From JAKACU01 sp021821185 (GTDB lineage: Bacteria; Bacillota; Bacilli; Alicyclobacillales; SLC66), in NCBI GenBank assembly GCA_027343965.1, contig DAHWJX010000094.1, forward strand, positions 1 through 50,835: a stretch of 50,835 nucleotides of DNA. Direction: 5' to 3'. Every line of letters begins with the position of its first letter. Positions within the stretch are counted from its first letter, which is position 1. Shown one piece after another: positions 33,221 to 41,321 of this stretch. The notes beneath the pieces were generated by a model that made no database searches, had not been told where the DNA came from, and worked only from the letters and a program-made list of their open reading frames with translations. The translations under genes were made by a program, and so were the position numbers.

Positions 33221-34273
33221 ATGCTTACAGACAGACAAAAAATGATTTTGCGCATGGTCGTGGATGATTATGTCGTGTCTGCCGAGCCGATTGGTTCGCG
33301 AACCATTTCCAAACATCCCAACCTTGGTTTGAGTGCCGCAACGATACGTAATGAAATGGCCGATTTGGAGGAGATGGGTTACCTCGAACAACCGCATGCG
33401 TCTGCAGGACGTATCCCATCACAACAGGGATATCGCTATTATGTAGATAATCTGGTGAATTCCGATTCGAAACTCAGTGTGGATGATTTTACGATGATAA
33501 AATCGCTGTTCACAGAGAAAATCGATGAAATGGAACGTGTTGCGCAACAAACAGCGGTGATGTTGTCTGGGCTTACTCAGTATACGGGGCTTGTACTAGG
33601 TCCACAGGTGTATGACACAGTGCTTAAAAATTTGCAGATCATCCCGTTAAATGATCACTCAGCAGTGGTTATCGTGGTGACATCCACAGGCCAAGTGCAA
33701 AATCGCACCGTGACCTTTCCGGAAGGCATAGCCATGGACGAAGTTGAGCGGCTTGTCGGTATTGTCAATCATCGTTTGCAAGGCACGCCGATGTACAAAA
33801 TGCGATCACGGATGCTTGAAGAAATCATGCATGAAGTTGCTCGCAGCGTAGGCGATTACGAGGAAGCCATTCGTTTACTTGATCAAATTGCTCCAACGAT
33901 TGGTTTAGAAAATGAGGCAAAAGTGTACTTAGGCGGGGCAACCAACATGTTGCTACAACCTGAGTTTCAAGATGTCCAAAAGGTGCAGCCGGTTCTGTCT
34001 TGGCTTGAACATCGCGATCGCGTTATCGAAGCTTTAAAATCAGATGGACGTGTTGTGCAGCATCCATCCGTGCGTATCGGTATCGAAAATGACGTGAAGA
34101 CGTTGCAAGACTGTTCGCTGATCACGGCGACTTATCATGTATCAGGTGTGCCTGTGGGCGTTATCGGTGTGGTTGGTCCCACGCGGATGGAATATGGTCG
34201 TGTCATTCGCTTATTGCACCATGTATCACTCGGGTTATCTGAACTATATTCGAAGTTTTATAACGGGTCATGA
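33221..34273 (+). CDS. hrcA: Heat-inducible transcription repressor HrcA
   Basis: A 350-residue repressor with an N-terminal winged helix (LTDRQKMILRMVVDDYVVSA, EPIGSRTISKHPNLGLSAATIRNEMADLEEMGYLEQPHASAGRIPS, here cited as GLSAATIRNEMADLEEMGYL), a GAF-like middle domain and a conserved C-terminal GVIGVVGPTRMEYGRVI. ATG 33221 follows AAGGAGGATG. It is the first gene of the CIRCE-controlled operon and overlaps the grpE leader. Confidence 0.97.
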   Translation: MLTDRQKMILRMVVDDYVVSAEPIGSRTISKHPNLGLSAATIRNEMADLEEMGYLEQPHASAGRIPSQQGYRYYVDNLVNSDSKLSVDDFTMIKSLFTEKIDEMERVAQQTAVMLSGLTQYTGLVLGPQVYDTVLKNLQIIPLNDHSAVVIVVTSTGQVQNRTVTFPEGIAMDEVERLVGIVNHRLQGTPMYKMRSRMLEEIMHEVARSVGDYEEAIRLLDQIAPTIGLENEAKVYLGGATNMLLQPEFQDVQKVQPVLSWLEHRDRVIEALKSDGRVVQHPSVRIGIENDVKTLQDCSLITATYHVSGVPVGVIGVVGPTRMEYGRVIRLLHHVSLGLSELYSKFYNGS

Positions 34274-34293
34274 TGAGGTGGAGGAGGCAAAGA

Positions 34294-34860
34294 ATGAAAG
34301 ATAACGAAGAGATGCCGCTCTCGGATAGTGAAACACAAGAAGCCAATAACATGCAAAAAAATCACGTTGATGCAACGGCATCTAGCGACACCGAAGCTTC
34401 GAATGATATTGTAAAAGATGAAGCGGACGACCTAAAAGCCCAAGTAACCGATCTTGAGAATCGTTTGGTACGCGTCTACGCTGATTTGGACAATCTGCGT
34501 CGAAGAAGCAGAATTGAAAAGGAAGAATTATCGACGTATGCCAATAGCAAATTAATCACAGAGATGTTGCCTGTTGTTGACAATTTAGCGCTTGCTTTGC
34601 AAGCTGCGGCAGGCAAAGAAGATGACGATCTTGTAAAAGGCGTGGACATGGTCTTTAAACAATTTCTTGGCATTTTAGAGAAATCCGGTGTGACGATGAT
34701 CAATCCCGTTGGTGAGGCTTTTGACCCAAATCGCCATGAAGCTGTGCTTTCTGAACCTGCTGAAGGAACGGAAGCAGGCGTTGTCCTACAGGTGCTTCGT
34801 ACAGGGTATCTGTTAGGCGATCGGGTACTTCGCCCGGCCATGGTTAAAGTAAGCGGCTGA
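34294..34860 (+). CDS. grpE: Nucleotide exchange factor GrpE
   Basis: A 188-residue DnaK nucleotide-exchange factor. It has an acidic, unstructured N terminus of about 55 residues, a long coiled coil (LKAQVTDLENRLVRVYADLDN onward), LPVVDNLALAL, GVDMVFKQFLGILEKSGV, and a C-terminal beta wing ending VLQVLRTGYLLGDRVLRPAMVKVS. ATG 34294 is preceded by GGAGGAGG, whereas an upstream in-frame ATG at 34270 falls inside the hrcA stop region. Confidence 0.96.
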   Translation: MKDNEEMPLSDSETQEANNMQKNHVDATASSDTEASNDIVKDEADDLKAQVTDLENRLVRVYADLDNLRRRSRIEKEELSTYANSKLITEMLPVVDNLALALQAAAGKEDDDLVKGVDMVFKQFLGILEKSGVTMINPVGEAFDPNRHEAVLSEPAEGTEAGVVLQVLRTGYLLGDRVLRPAMVKVSG

Positions 34861-34882
34861 ACATTATAAGGAGGTATATGAA

Positions 34883-36700
34883 ATGGCAAAAGTGATTGGT
34901 ATTGACCTTGGTACAACAAACTCATGCGTGGCTGTTATGGAGGGTGGCGAGGCTGTTGTCATCGCGAATGCAGAAGGTAACCGCACCACGCCTTCAGTCG
35001 TAGGCTTTGCCAAGAATGGTGAGCGACTTGTCGGGGATGTCGCCAAACGGCAGGCTGTTACAAACCCGGACAACACAGTGATTTCGATTAAACGGCATAT
35101 GGGGACGAGTTACAAAGTGGGTATCGATGGTAAACAATATACCCCTCCTGAAATTTCGGCTATGATTCTGCAAAAATTGAAGTCTGATGCGGAAGCTTAC
35201 CTTGGTGAAATGGTAACCCAGGCTGTGATTACCGTGCCTGCCTACTTCAATGACAGCCAACGACAAGCCACGAAAGATGCGGGTAAAATCGCTGGCCTTG
35301 ATGTCCTTCGCATCGTTAATGAACCGACGGCAGCTGCGCTCGCTTACGGGTTAGATAAGACGGGTGATCATACCATCTTGGTGTATGACTTAGGCGGCGG
35401 TACATTTGACGTTTCCATTCTTGAGCTTGGCGATGGCGTTTTTGAAGTAAAAGCAACGAGCGGTAACAACCATCTCGGTGGCGATGACTTTGACGAACGC
35501 ATCATGCAGCACCTTGCTGACAAATTTAAAAAAGAAAATGGCATTGATTTGCGTCAGGATCGCATGGCCATGCAGCGTCTGAAAGACGCAGCAGAAAAAG
35601 CAAAAAAAGATCTGTCAGGTGTCATGTCGACGAGTATTTCCCTGCCCTTTATCACGGCCGATGCGACAGGTCCTAAGCACCTTGAAGAAACATTGACGCG
35701 AGCCAAATTCGATGAGATCACGGCTGACCTTGTGGAAGCCACAATGGGTCCTACACGGCAAGCGTTGAAAGATGCTGGCATGTCAGTCAATGACATTCAC
35801 AAAGTCATTCTTGTCGGCGGATCGACACGTATTCCAGCTGTGGTGGATGCGATTAAGAAATTGACGGGTAAAGAACCTTCTAAAGGTGTCAACCCAGACG
35901 AAGTCGTAGCTCTTGGCGCCGCCATTCAAGCTGGCGTGTTAACCGGCGATGTGACGGGTGTCGTGCTGCTTGACGTCACGCCATTGTCTTTAGGTATTGA
36001 AACACTTGGGGGCGTTATGACACGTCTTATCGATCGCAACACGACGATTCCTACCTCGAAAAAACAAGTCTTTTCGACGGCAGCAGACAATCAGACATCC
36101 GTGGAGATTCATGTCTTGCAAGGTGAGCGGGAGTTTGCGCGTGATAATAAAACGCTGGGCCGTTTTACACTGAGTGATTTGCCACCGGCACCACGTGGTA
36201 TACCACAAATTGAAGTCGCGTTTGATCTTGATGCAAATGGCATCGTCAATGTGTCGGCGAAGGATCTCGGAACTGGCAAATCCCAACGTATCACGATCAC
36301 GTCATCTGGCGGTTTAAGCAAAGATGAAGTTGAACGCATGGTCAAGGAAGCTGAACTCAATGCCGAAGCTGATCGTAAACAACGTGAAGAAACGGAACTT
36401 CGCAACCAGTCAGACAGCTTGATTTACCAAACCGATAAAACAATCAAGGACCTTGGCGAAAAAGCGAGCGCTGAAGAAAAAGAAAAAGCGGAAGCAGCCA
36501 AAGTGAGCCTTCAAGAAGCGTTAAAAGGCACGGATGTGGAAGCCATTCAAAAAGCCCATGATGAACTAAGCAGTGCGATTCAGGCGTTGTCAGTCAAACT
36601 GTATGAACAAGCAGCACAGCAAGAGCAAGGTGATGCATCGGCACAAGGATCAGACCATGTGGTGGATGCTGATTATAATGTAGTTGACGAAGACAAGTAA
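34883..36700 (+). CDS. dnaK: Chaperone DnaK (Hsp70)
   Basis: A 605-residue Hsp70. The N-terminal ATPase has IGIDLGTTNSCVAVMEGG, VYDLGGGTFDVSIL and ILVGGSTRIPAV. The linker GVVLLDVTPLSLGIET leads into the substrate-binding domain, and the lid ends with an acidic DADYNVVDEDK tail. The absence of a long insertion in the nucleotide-binding domain fits the Gram-positive form. A strong AAGGAGG precedes ATG 34883. A 15-bp hairpin separates it from dnaJ. Confidence 0.98.
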   Translation: MAKVIGIDLGTTNSCVAVMEGGEAVVIANAEGNRTTPSVVGFAKNGERLVGDVAKRQAVTNPDNTVISIKRHMGTSYKVGIDGKQYTPPEISAMILQKLKSDAEAYLGEMVTQAVITVPAYFNDSQRQATKDAGKIAGLDVLRIVNEPTAAALAYGLDKTGDHTILVYDLGGGTFDVSILELGDGVFEVKATSGNNHLGGDDFDERIMQHLADKFKKENGIDLRQDRMAMQRLKDAAEKAKKDLSGVMSTSISLPFITADATGPKHLEETLTRAKFDEITADLVEATMGPTRQALKDAGMSVNDIHKVILVGGSTRIPAVVDAIKKLTGKEPSKGVNPDEVVALGAAIQAGVLTGDVTGVVLLDVTPLSLGIETLGGVMTRLIDRNTTIPTSKKQVFSTAADNQTSVEIHVLQGEREFARDNKTLGRFTLSDLPPAPRGIPQIEVAFDLDANGIVNVSAKDLGTGKSQRITITSSGGLSKDEVERMVKEAELNAEADRKQREETELRNQSDSLIYQTDKTIKDLGEKASAEEKEKAEAAKVSLQEALKGTDVEAIQKAHDELSSAIQALSVKLYEQAAQQEQGDASAQGSDHVVDADYNVVDEDK

Positions 36701-36728
36701 TGCTGTAAGATACAATTTGTGCAGTGCA

Positions 36729-36769
36729 CCTTAAAAAGGAGAGTTCACTCTCCTTTTTAAGGCATTCTT
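36729..36769 (+). terminator. Strong hairpin between dnaK and dnaJ (attenuator-like)
   Basis: A perfect 15-bp stem (36729-36743 with 36748-36762) and a TTCA loop. The 3' arm contains CTCTCCTTTTT. It can act as a partial terminator or as an mRNA stabiliser that sets the dnaK to dnaJ ratio. It looks bidirectional. Confidence 0.7.
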
Positions 36770-36805
36770 ATGTACAACGCTATTAAGGGAATGAGGGACG
36801 CCCCG

Positions 36806-37936
36806 GTGAGCAAACGGGATTATTATGAAGTGCTGGGCGTGGGTAAATCCGCGACGCCCGACGAATTAAAAAAAGCGTACCGTGGACTTGCCCGTAAATA
36901 TCATCCTGACGTCAATAAAGAGGATCCCAATGCCGCTGAGAAGTTTAAGGAAATCAATGAGGCTTATGAAGTCTTAAGTGATGACACGAAGCGCGCAAAC
37001 TATGATCGGTTTGGTCATGAAGATCCAATGCAAGGTGCGGGAGCAGGAGGATTTGGCGGTTTTCAGGGACAGGACTTTGGCGGGATAAACGATATCTTTG
37101 ATATGTTTTTTGGTGGTGGGGGAGGACGCAACCGTGGGCCACAACGCGGTGCAGATCTTGAATATGCAATGACAATTGAGTTTAAAGATGCTGCTTTTGG
37201 CATCAAACAAGAAATTGAAATTCCGCGGACAGAAACGTGTGAAACGTGCCACGGCAATGGTGCTAAACCTGGCACAAAAGTCGAGACATGTTCAACGTGT
37301 AAAGGAAGCGGAATGCAAGAATTCTATACCAATACGCCGTTTGGACGCATGGTCAATCGAAGGACGTGTCCAACTTGTAAAGGTTCAGGCAAGAAAATTA
37401 CCACGCCGTGCACGGAGTGTAAAGGCGCCGGAACAGTTCGCAAACGTCGTAAGATCGAAGTGAATATTCCGGCTGGTGTTGACACAGGAACGCGCATGCG
37501 AATCTCAGGTGCTGGTGAAGCGGGAGAAAAAGGTGCTTCTTCAGGCGATCTCTACATCGTCGTACGTGTGAAGACTCACGACTTTTTCAAACGTGACGGC
37601 AACGATGTGTATTGCGAAGTGCCAATTACCTTTGTCCAGGCAGCCTTGGGCGACGAAATCACCGTTCCGACATTGTACGGGAGAGAGTCGTTACGAGTAC
37701 CCGAAGGAACGCAAACAGGTACCTTATTTCATTTCAAGGGCAAGGGCATGCCTAAGCTTGGTAATGGCGTATCAAAAGGTGACCAACACGTACGTGTCAT
37801 CGTACAGACGCCGAGTAAATTGAATGATCGTCAAAAGGATTTGTTCCGTGAACTGTCTAGAGAGTTTGGCGAGGATGCTCATGAACAATCAAAGTCCTTT
37901 TTTGAACGTGTAAAAAGTTCGTTTTTGGGCGAATAA
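36806..37936 (+). CDS. dnaJ: Chaperone DnaJ (Hsp40)
   Basis: A 376-residue class A J-protein. The J domain has HPD at residues 33-35 (KYHPDVN). It is followed by a Gly/Phe-rich linker and four CxxCxGxG repeats (CETCHGNG, CSTCKGSG, CPTCKGSG, CTECKGAG) binding two zinc ions. The C-terminal peptide-binding domains end in a short acidic/basic tail. GTG 36806 behind GAGGGA is preferred over ATG 36791 or an ATG at 36770, which lies just past the hairpin. In Bacillus prmA follows at once. Here about 6 kb of accessory DNA intervenes. Confidence 0.97.
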   Translation: MSKRDYYEVLGVGKSATPDELKKAYRGLARKYHPDVNKEDPNAAEKFKEINEAYEVLSDDTKRANYDRFGHEDPMQGAGAGGFGGFQGQDFGGINDIFDMFFGGGGGRNRGPQRGADLEYAMTIEFKDAAFGIKQEIEIPRTETCETCHGNGAKPGTKVETCSTCKGSGMQEFYTNTPFGRMVNRRTCPTCKGSGKKITTPCTECKGAGTVRKRRKIEVNIPAGVDTGTRMRISGAGEAGEKGASSGDLYIVVRVKTHDFFKRDGNDVYCEVPITFVQAALGDEITVPTLYGRESLRVPEGTQTGTLFHFKGKGMPKLGNGVSKGDQHVRVIVQTPSKLNDRQKDLFRELSREFGEDAHEQSKSFFERVKSSFLGE

Positions 37937-38031
37937 ACGAGAGCATGAGTAAGAGAAAAAGGACATGCGTAGTTGTAGAGGATTCCGTTTTGGGGTAGAA
38001 AATTAGAAATGATAGATGAAATGGCGTGTGA

Positions 38032-38136
38032 ATGTGTAACTTCAACGGCATTAAATCAGCAGCATCCATCCAGAAATTGCTCGATGTATTGACGGATTCA
38101 TCGCTCAGACAGTTTCCTAGTTATGAGGATTACTAG
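38032..38136 (+). other. 34-codon open frame, possible gene remnant
   Basis: Within the 37937-38307 interval, ATG 38032 opens a 34-codon frame (starts MCNFNGIKSAAS, ends QFPSYEDY) without a ribosome site. It may be the relic of a longer gene at the edge of the accessory segment. Apart from this and a terminator I see nothing else in the interval. Confidence 0.2.
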
Positions 38137-38149
38137 ATATCCTCCTAAA

Positions 38150-38193
38150 CCCCATTGCCTTCTGGTTTCCGCCAGCATGCAATGGGGTTTTTT
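38150..38193 (+). terminator. Terminator downstream of dnaJ
   Basis: CCCCATTGC (38150-38158) pairs with GCAATGGGG (38179-38187), with an inner CTGG/CCAG stem, followed by T6. Confidence 0.85.
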
Positions 38194-38258
38194 GTGTATT
38201 TGTCACGCAACCCAATCTTGCGCATGAATAGTCATTGTACATTTACTGAATAAGTATG

Positions 38259-38287
38259 TTGACAGTCACAGTAGTGTGACTTATGAT
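38259..38287 (+). promoter_or_regulatory. padR promoter with embedded dyad operator
   Basis: TTGACA at 38259-38264, exactly 17 bases, TATGAT at 38282-38287. The spacer contains the perfect dyad AGTCACA (38264-38270), GTAG, TGTGACT (38275-38281). Its position between the -35 and -10 boxes fits autorepression by the PadR protein encoded next. Confidence 0.8.
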
Positions 38288-38307
38288 GTTATTGCTGAGG
38301 TGACCAT

Positions 38308-38637
38308 ATGAGTGAGAACAAAATCACATCCGACCTGCTGCGAGGACATACCGATACGATGATTTTGCGGCTTTTATCCGAAGATGATCGCTATGGCTAC
38401 GAAATTGTCAAATTGATTGCCGAGCGCTCAGGTGGTGAGTATGAATTGAAGGAAGCTACGATGTACTCCAGCGTCCGGCGGCTTGAGGCAGATGGTGATA
38501 TTGAGTGGTATTGGGGCAATGAATCCCAGGGCGGACGGCGTAAGTATTTTCGGATTACGGAAAAGGGTAAGTCCACTTATGCTAGCAACAAAAGTAATTG
38601 GGAGTACGCAAAGCGCGTTCTCGACACCTTATTGTAA
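38308..38637 (+). CDS. PadR family transcriptional regulator
   Basis: A 109-residue winged-helix protein. SDLLRGHTDTMILRLLSEDDRYGYEIVKLI, ATMYSSVRRLEADGDIEWYW, GGRRKYFRITEKG are PadR hallmarks, and the short C terminus fits the PadR-s2 group. ATG 38308 follows GAGGTGA. Such regulators usually repress adjacent transporter or stress genes, released by a small ligand. It probably controls the following pentapeptide protein and ABC exporter and itself through the dyad in its promoter. Confidence 0.92.
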   Translation: MSENKITSDLLRGHTDTMILRLLSEDDRYGYEIVKLIAERSGGEYELKEATMYSSVRRLEADGDIEWYWGNESQGGRRKYFRITEKGKSTYASNKSNWEYAKRVLDTLL

Positions 38638-38651
38638 GGAGACTGGATGTT

Positions 38652-39521
38652 ATGAATGAGAAATTGACGTTCTATTTGAACGAGGTATTTGCGCCATATG
38701 ATGGGATAAAGAGCGTTAGCGAACTAAAGGCTGACCTTCTTTCCGATTTGCAGGAGCGGCTCCGTGAACTCAAAGCCGAAGGCAAGGACGATGAAACGGC
38801 TTTTGAAATGACCATTGACAGCATTGGCGATATTGAGCAAACGGTAAAAGAGGTCGCCAACCTCTCTCGCTCGCTGGAGCGCCAGGTGCTGATAAACTTC
38901 AGTGCGAGCAATCTGAAAGAGAGTGACTTGGCGGGAGTTAGTTTACACAAAGGAAAATTCAAGGCGAGCGTATTGCGCGGAGCCGACTTTGCTGGCGCTG
39001 ATTTAACCGGTAGCTCGTTTGAGGCCAGCGATGCGCGAGAAGCCAACTTTGACGGCGCAAATCTGACAGACTGCAACTTTTCCGCCACTGACCTTGCGGA
39101 TACGAGCTTTTGCAAATCTGTCCTTGTACGCACCAACGTGAACGTTTCCACCCTGAAAGGCGCGAAGTTCATTGATACAAGACTGACCGATGTCAAGCTG
39201 ACCATGAGCGACCTTAGAAAAACAATCTTTGAGAACTGTATCTTTAACGGTGTCGATTTCAAACATTCCGATTTGCGAGGAATTTGTTTTGCAGGGCAGA
39301 CCCTCATCGGTGTCAAGTTTGACAAGTCTGCATTGAACGACGTTTCGTTTAGGGGAGCGACACTCAAGAACGTGTCATTCACTCTACCTTTTTCCGTGAC
39401 AAACAAATCTTACCTTGCCATCAAAACCGTCTGCTTTGACGGCGCGACGATGGATAAGCTGACCTATGCTGCGCTTAAAGGCTTACGGGTCGTTGATTTG
39501 TCAAACGTTACGGTCATATAA
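38652..39521 (+). CDS. Pentapeptide-repeat protein with PadR-associated N-terminal helical domain
   Basis: A 289-residue protein. Residues about 1-85 are helical and resemble the permease-prefix/DUF1700-like domain commonly encoded next to PadR genes (EKLTFYLNEVFAPYDG, ELKADLLSDLQERLRELKAEG, SIGDIEQTVKEVANLSRSLE). Residues about 85-255 are pentapeptide repeats of A(D/N)LxX type (LRGADFAGADLTGSSFE, ANFDGANLTDCNF), predicted to fold as a right-handed beta-helix like gyrase-protecting MfpA/Qnr. Function here is unknown. ATG 38652 follows AAGGAG. It lies 14 bases after padR and 13 bases before the ABC ATPase remnant. Confidence 0.85.
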   Translation: MNEKLTFYLNEVFAPYDGIKSVSELKADLLSDLQERLRELKAEGKDDETAFEMTIDSIGDIEQTVKEVANLSRSLERQVLINFSASNLKESDLAGVSLHKGKFKASVLRGADFAGADLTGSSFEASDAREANFDGANLTDCNFSATDLADTSFCKSVLVRTNVNVSTLKGAKFIDTRLTDVKLTMSDLRKTIFENCIFNGVDFKHSDLRGICFAGQTLIGVKFDKSALNDVSFRGATLKNVSFTLPFSVTNKSYLAIKTVCFDGATMDKLTYAALKGLRVVDLSNVTVI

Positions 39522-39534
39522 GGGAGTAAGAAAT

Positions 39535-40202
39535 ATGCAAGTATCGGCGATCCAAGTGAAGGGACTTCAAAAGTCCTACAAACAGCTTCATGTCCTGAAG
39601 GGTGTAGATTTCGAAGTGAAGCAGAGCGGTATTTTCGCCCTACTCGGTTCTAACGGGGCGGGAAAGACAACGATTCTCAAAATTCTCACCACGCTGCTTA
39701 AGCAAGACAGCGGAATCGCCGCCGTTAACGGATTCGATGTTGCGTCAAAGCCCGACAATGTGCGGCAGTCGATCAGCCTGACCGGACAATTTGCTTCATC
39801 GCTTCGGACTGACCGACGCTGCCAACCGCAGGGTATCCACCTATTCGGGTGGCATGCGCCGCAGGCTCGATCTCGCTATGAGCCTTGTCGGAAAAACGCA
39901 GCTCATTTTCCTAGACGAGCCGACCACTGGGCTCGACCCAGAGGCGCGCATTGAGGTTTGGAAGATTGTCAAAGAGCTTGCCGACGGTGGTACGACGGCA
40001 TTCCTGACCACGCAATATCTGGAAGAGGCTGAGCAGCTTGCGGATCGAATTGCCATCCTGCATGAGGGTAGGATTATCGCCAACGGCACGCTTTTGGAGC
40101 TAAAAAAAACTATTTCCTCCCGCAAAAGTGGAGTACGTGGAAAAACAACCTACATTGGAAGAGATATTCCTCGCAATCGTTGGAAAAAAGGAGGAAAAGT
40201 AA
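39535..40202 (+). pseudogene. DrrA-like ABC transporter ATPase, disrupted
   Basis: Starts intact at ATG 39535 (Walker A GSNGAGKTT, Q-loop region SLTGQFA). Then about 30 residues expected between Q-loop and signature are missing at about 39793, and the frame shifts. The second frame carries LHRFGLTDAANRRVSTYSGG MRRRLD (signature), Walker B LIFLDEPTTGLDP and H-loop-side FLTTQYLEEAEQLADRIAILHEGR. A third shift at an A8 tract (40102-40109) moves the normal C terminus (LFPPAKVEYVEKQPTLEEIF) into another frame, ending at TAA 40200-40202. One A fewer would restore that join. Sequencing error could explain the last event but not the internal loss. Confidence 0.88.
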
Positions 40203-40203
40203 A

Positions 40204-40803
40204 ATGGAATCGATACAAAAACACTTTTTCAGCGACATAGGCGTTATGTTTGGACGTTCCATGCGCCATATATTGCGCAGTATGGATACCATCATCACGG
40301 TCACCATCATGCCAATTGCTTTTATGCTGTTGTTTGTCTATGTGTTCGGCGGCGCAATTCAATCCGGCACGGATAACTATGTGAATTACCTTTTGCCCGG
40401 TATACTGCTGATGGCTATTGCAAGTGGTATATCCTATACGGCTTACCGCCTCTTTATCGATATGCAACGGGGAATATTCGAGCGGCTTCACTCCATGCCG
40501 ATAGCACGTTCGACCATTGCCGGACTGTCCGCAAAGTCGGTGGACGGCGCAAGCGCCTTTTCCTATCCGATTCTGTTCCTGCCGTTTATCAGCTCGGCGT
40601 TCGTGCCCACTAAGTCTATGCCGCCAGTCGTCCGCGACTTTGCCGAAAACCAACCCGTCAACTCAATTGTCGATGTAGTACGATCCTTGCTCGCGGGGCA
40701 GCCTGTCGGCAATGACATTTGGATTGCGCTTGCGTGGTGTTTAGGTATTCTTGTTGTTGCGTATGTCTTTGCAATGAGGGCTTACAAACGGAGAATATCA
40801 TAA
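40204..40803 (+). pseudogene. DrrB-like ABC-2 permease with internal in-frame deletion
   Basis: Open frame of 199 residues. The N-terminal part (SMDTIITVTIMPIAFMLLFVYVFGGAI) and the C-terminal part (SAKSVDGASAFSYPILFLPF, ENQPVNSIVDVVRSLL, GNDIWIALAWCLGIL) match DrrB-type permeases of about 250 residues. RLHSMPIARST joins directly to IAGLSAKSVDG. About 50 residues, normally two membrane helices, are missing. The ATG is two bases after the ATPase stop, with GGAGGAAAAG upstream. Since its ATPase partner is also broken, it is probably non-functional, although the frame stays open. Confidence 0.7.
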
Positions 40804-40825
40804 AATCGGTTATGTGAATTCGGAC

Positions 40826-40869
40826 GGCGGTGGCTTTTAAATTTTGAATAGCAAAGCCACCGCCATTTT
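40826..40869 (+). terminator. Terminator after the ABC permease
   Basis: GGCGGTGGCTTT (40826-40837) pairs with AAAGCCACCGCC (40853-40864), a 12-bp stem, followed by ATTTTA. Confidence 0.8.
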
Positions 40870-40976
40870 AGCAAGATAAAAGACCATTCAGATACAACCA
40901 ATACCGCAGTCAGGTTTCCATTAAGATTTCAGGACACCACCCAATAGATCCTCATTCAATAGACCAGCGAGAGGTC

Positions 40977-41047
40977 CATCCTAACGTCTAATACCGAGGC
41001 ATTTCATTAGGATGGGGTATACCTCGTCGTCACTTTCCATGTGACGA
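40977..41047 (+). repeat. Two adjacent inverted repeats in the gap before the MntP-like gene
   Basis: CCATCCTAA (40977-40985) with TTAGGATGG (41007-41015), then TCGTCAC (41027-41033) with GTGACGA (41041-41047). No gene is apparent here. They may be termini or structured parts of the mobile-element remnant that follows. Confidence 0.4.
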
Positions 41048-41053
41048 AGCGAT

Positions 41054-41212
41054 CGCTCTTATTCATCCCGAAGAACCGGGGTAGAAGACCAAGAGTGCTT
41101 TCGATTAACCAATGATCTTGAATTGCATTTGATTGAGATGCTCAAGTTTCGGCAAATCGTGATGATACCTTTAGCAAAGAACCTGTTTCGTATGCCATAC
41201 TTATTGCGTTAA
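41054..41212 (+). pseudogene. Remnant of an Rpn/PD-(D/E)XK nuclease-family transposase
   Basis: One frame (about 41054 to TAA 41210-41212) reads TGVEDQECFRLTNDLELHLI followed by EMLKF. This resembles the family segment LREDxTGxxLTxDLEIHLIELPKF of Rpn/PD-(D/E)XK transposases. No start, no catalytic half and no downstream part remain, so it is a relic. With the 40977-41047 repeats and the terminator at 40826, it accounts for the otherwise empty 40804-41321 interval. Confidence 0.5.
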
Positions 41213-41321
41213 AGGGCCGAAATGATTAATAGCATCGAGAGCGAGAACGCAGGAATAATGATAGATTACAGATGAGGTTTTGAATGTTAGATGGAAAAGA
41301 AGGAACAGATGGAGGATTGCT

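Noticed and set aside
38672..39406. A 244-codon open frame on the minus strand opposite the pentapeptide gene
   Set aside because: It is a by-product of the repeated codon pattern of the pentapeptide gene and shows a repetitive, implausible protein.
40870..41321. A yybP-ykoY manganese riboswitch before the MntP-like gene
   Set aside because: The conserved loop sequences of that class are not found.
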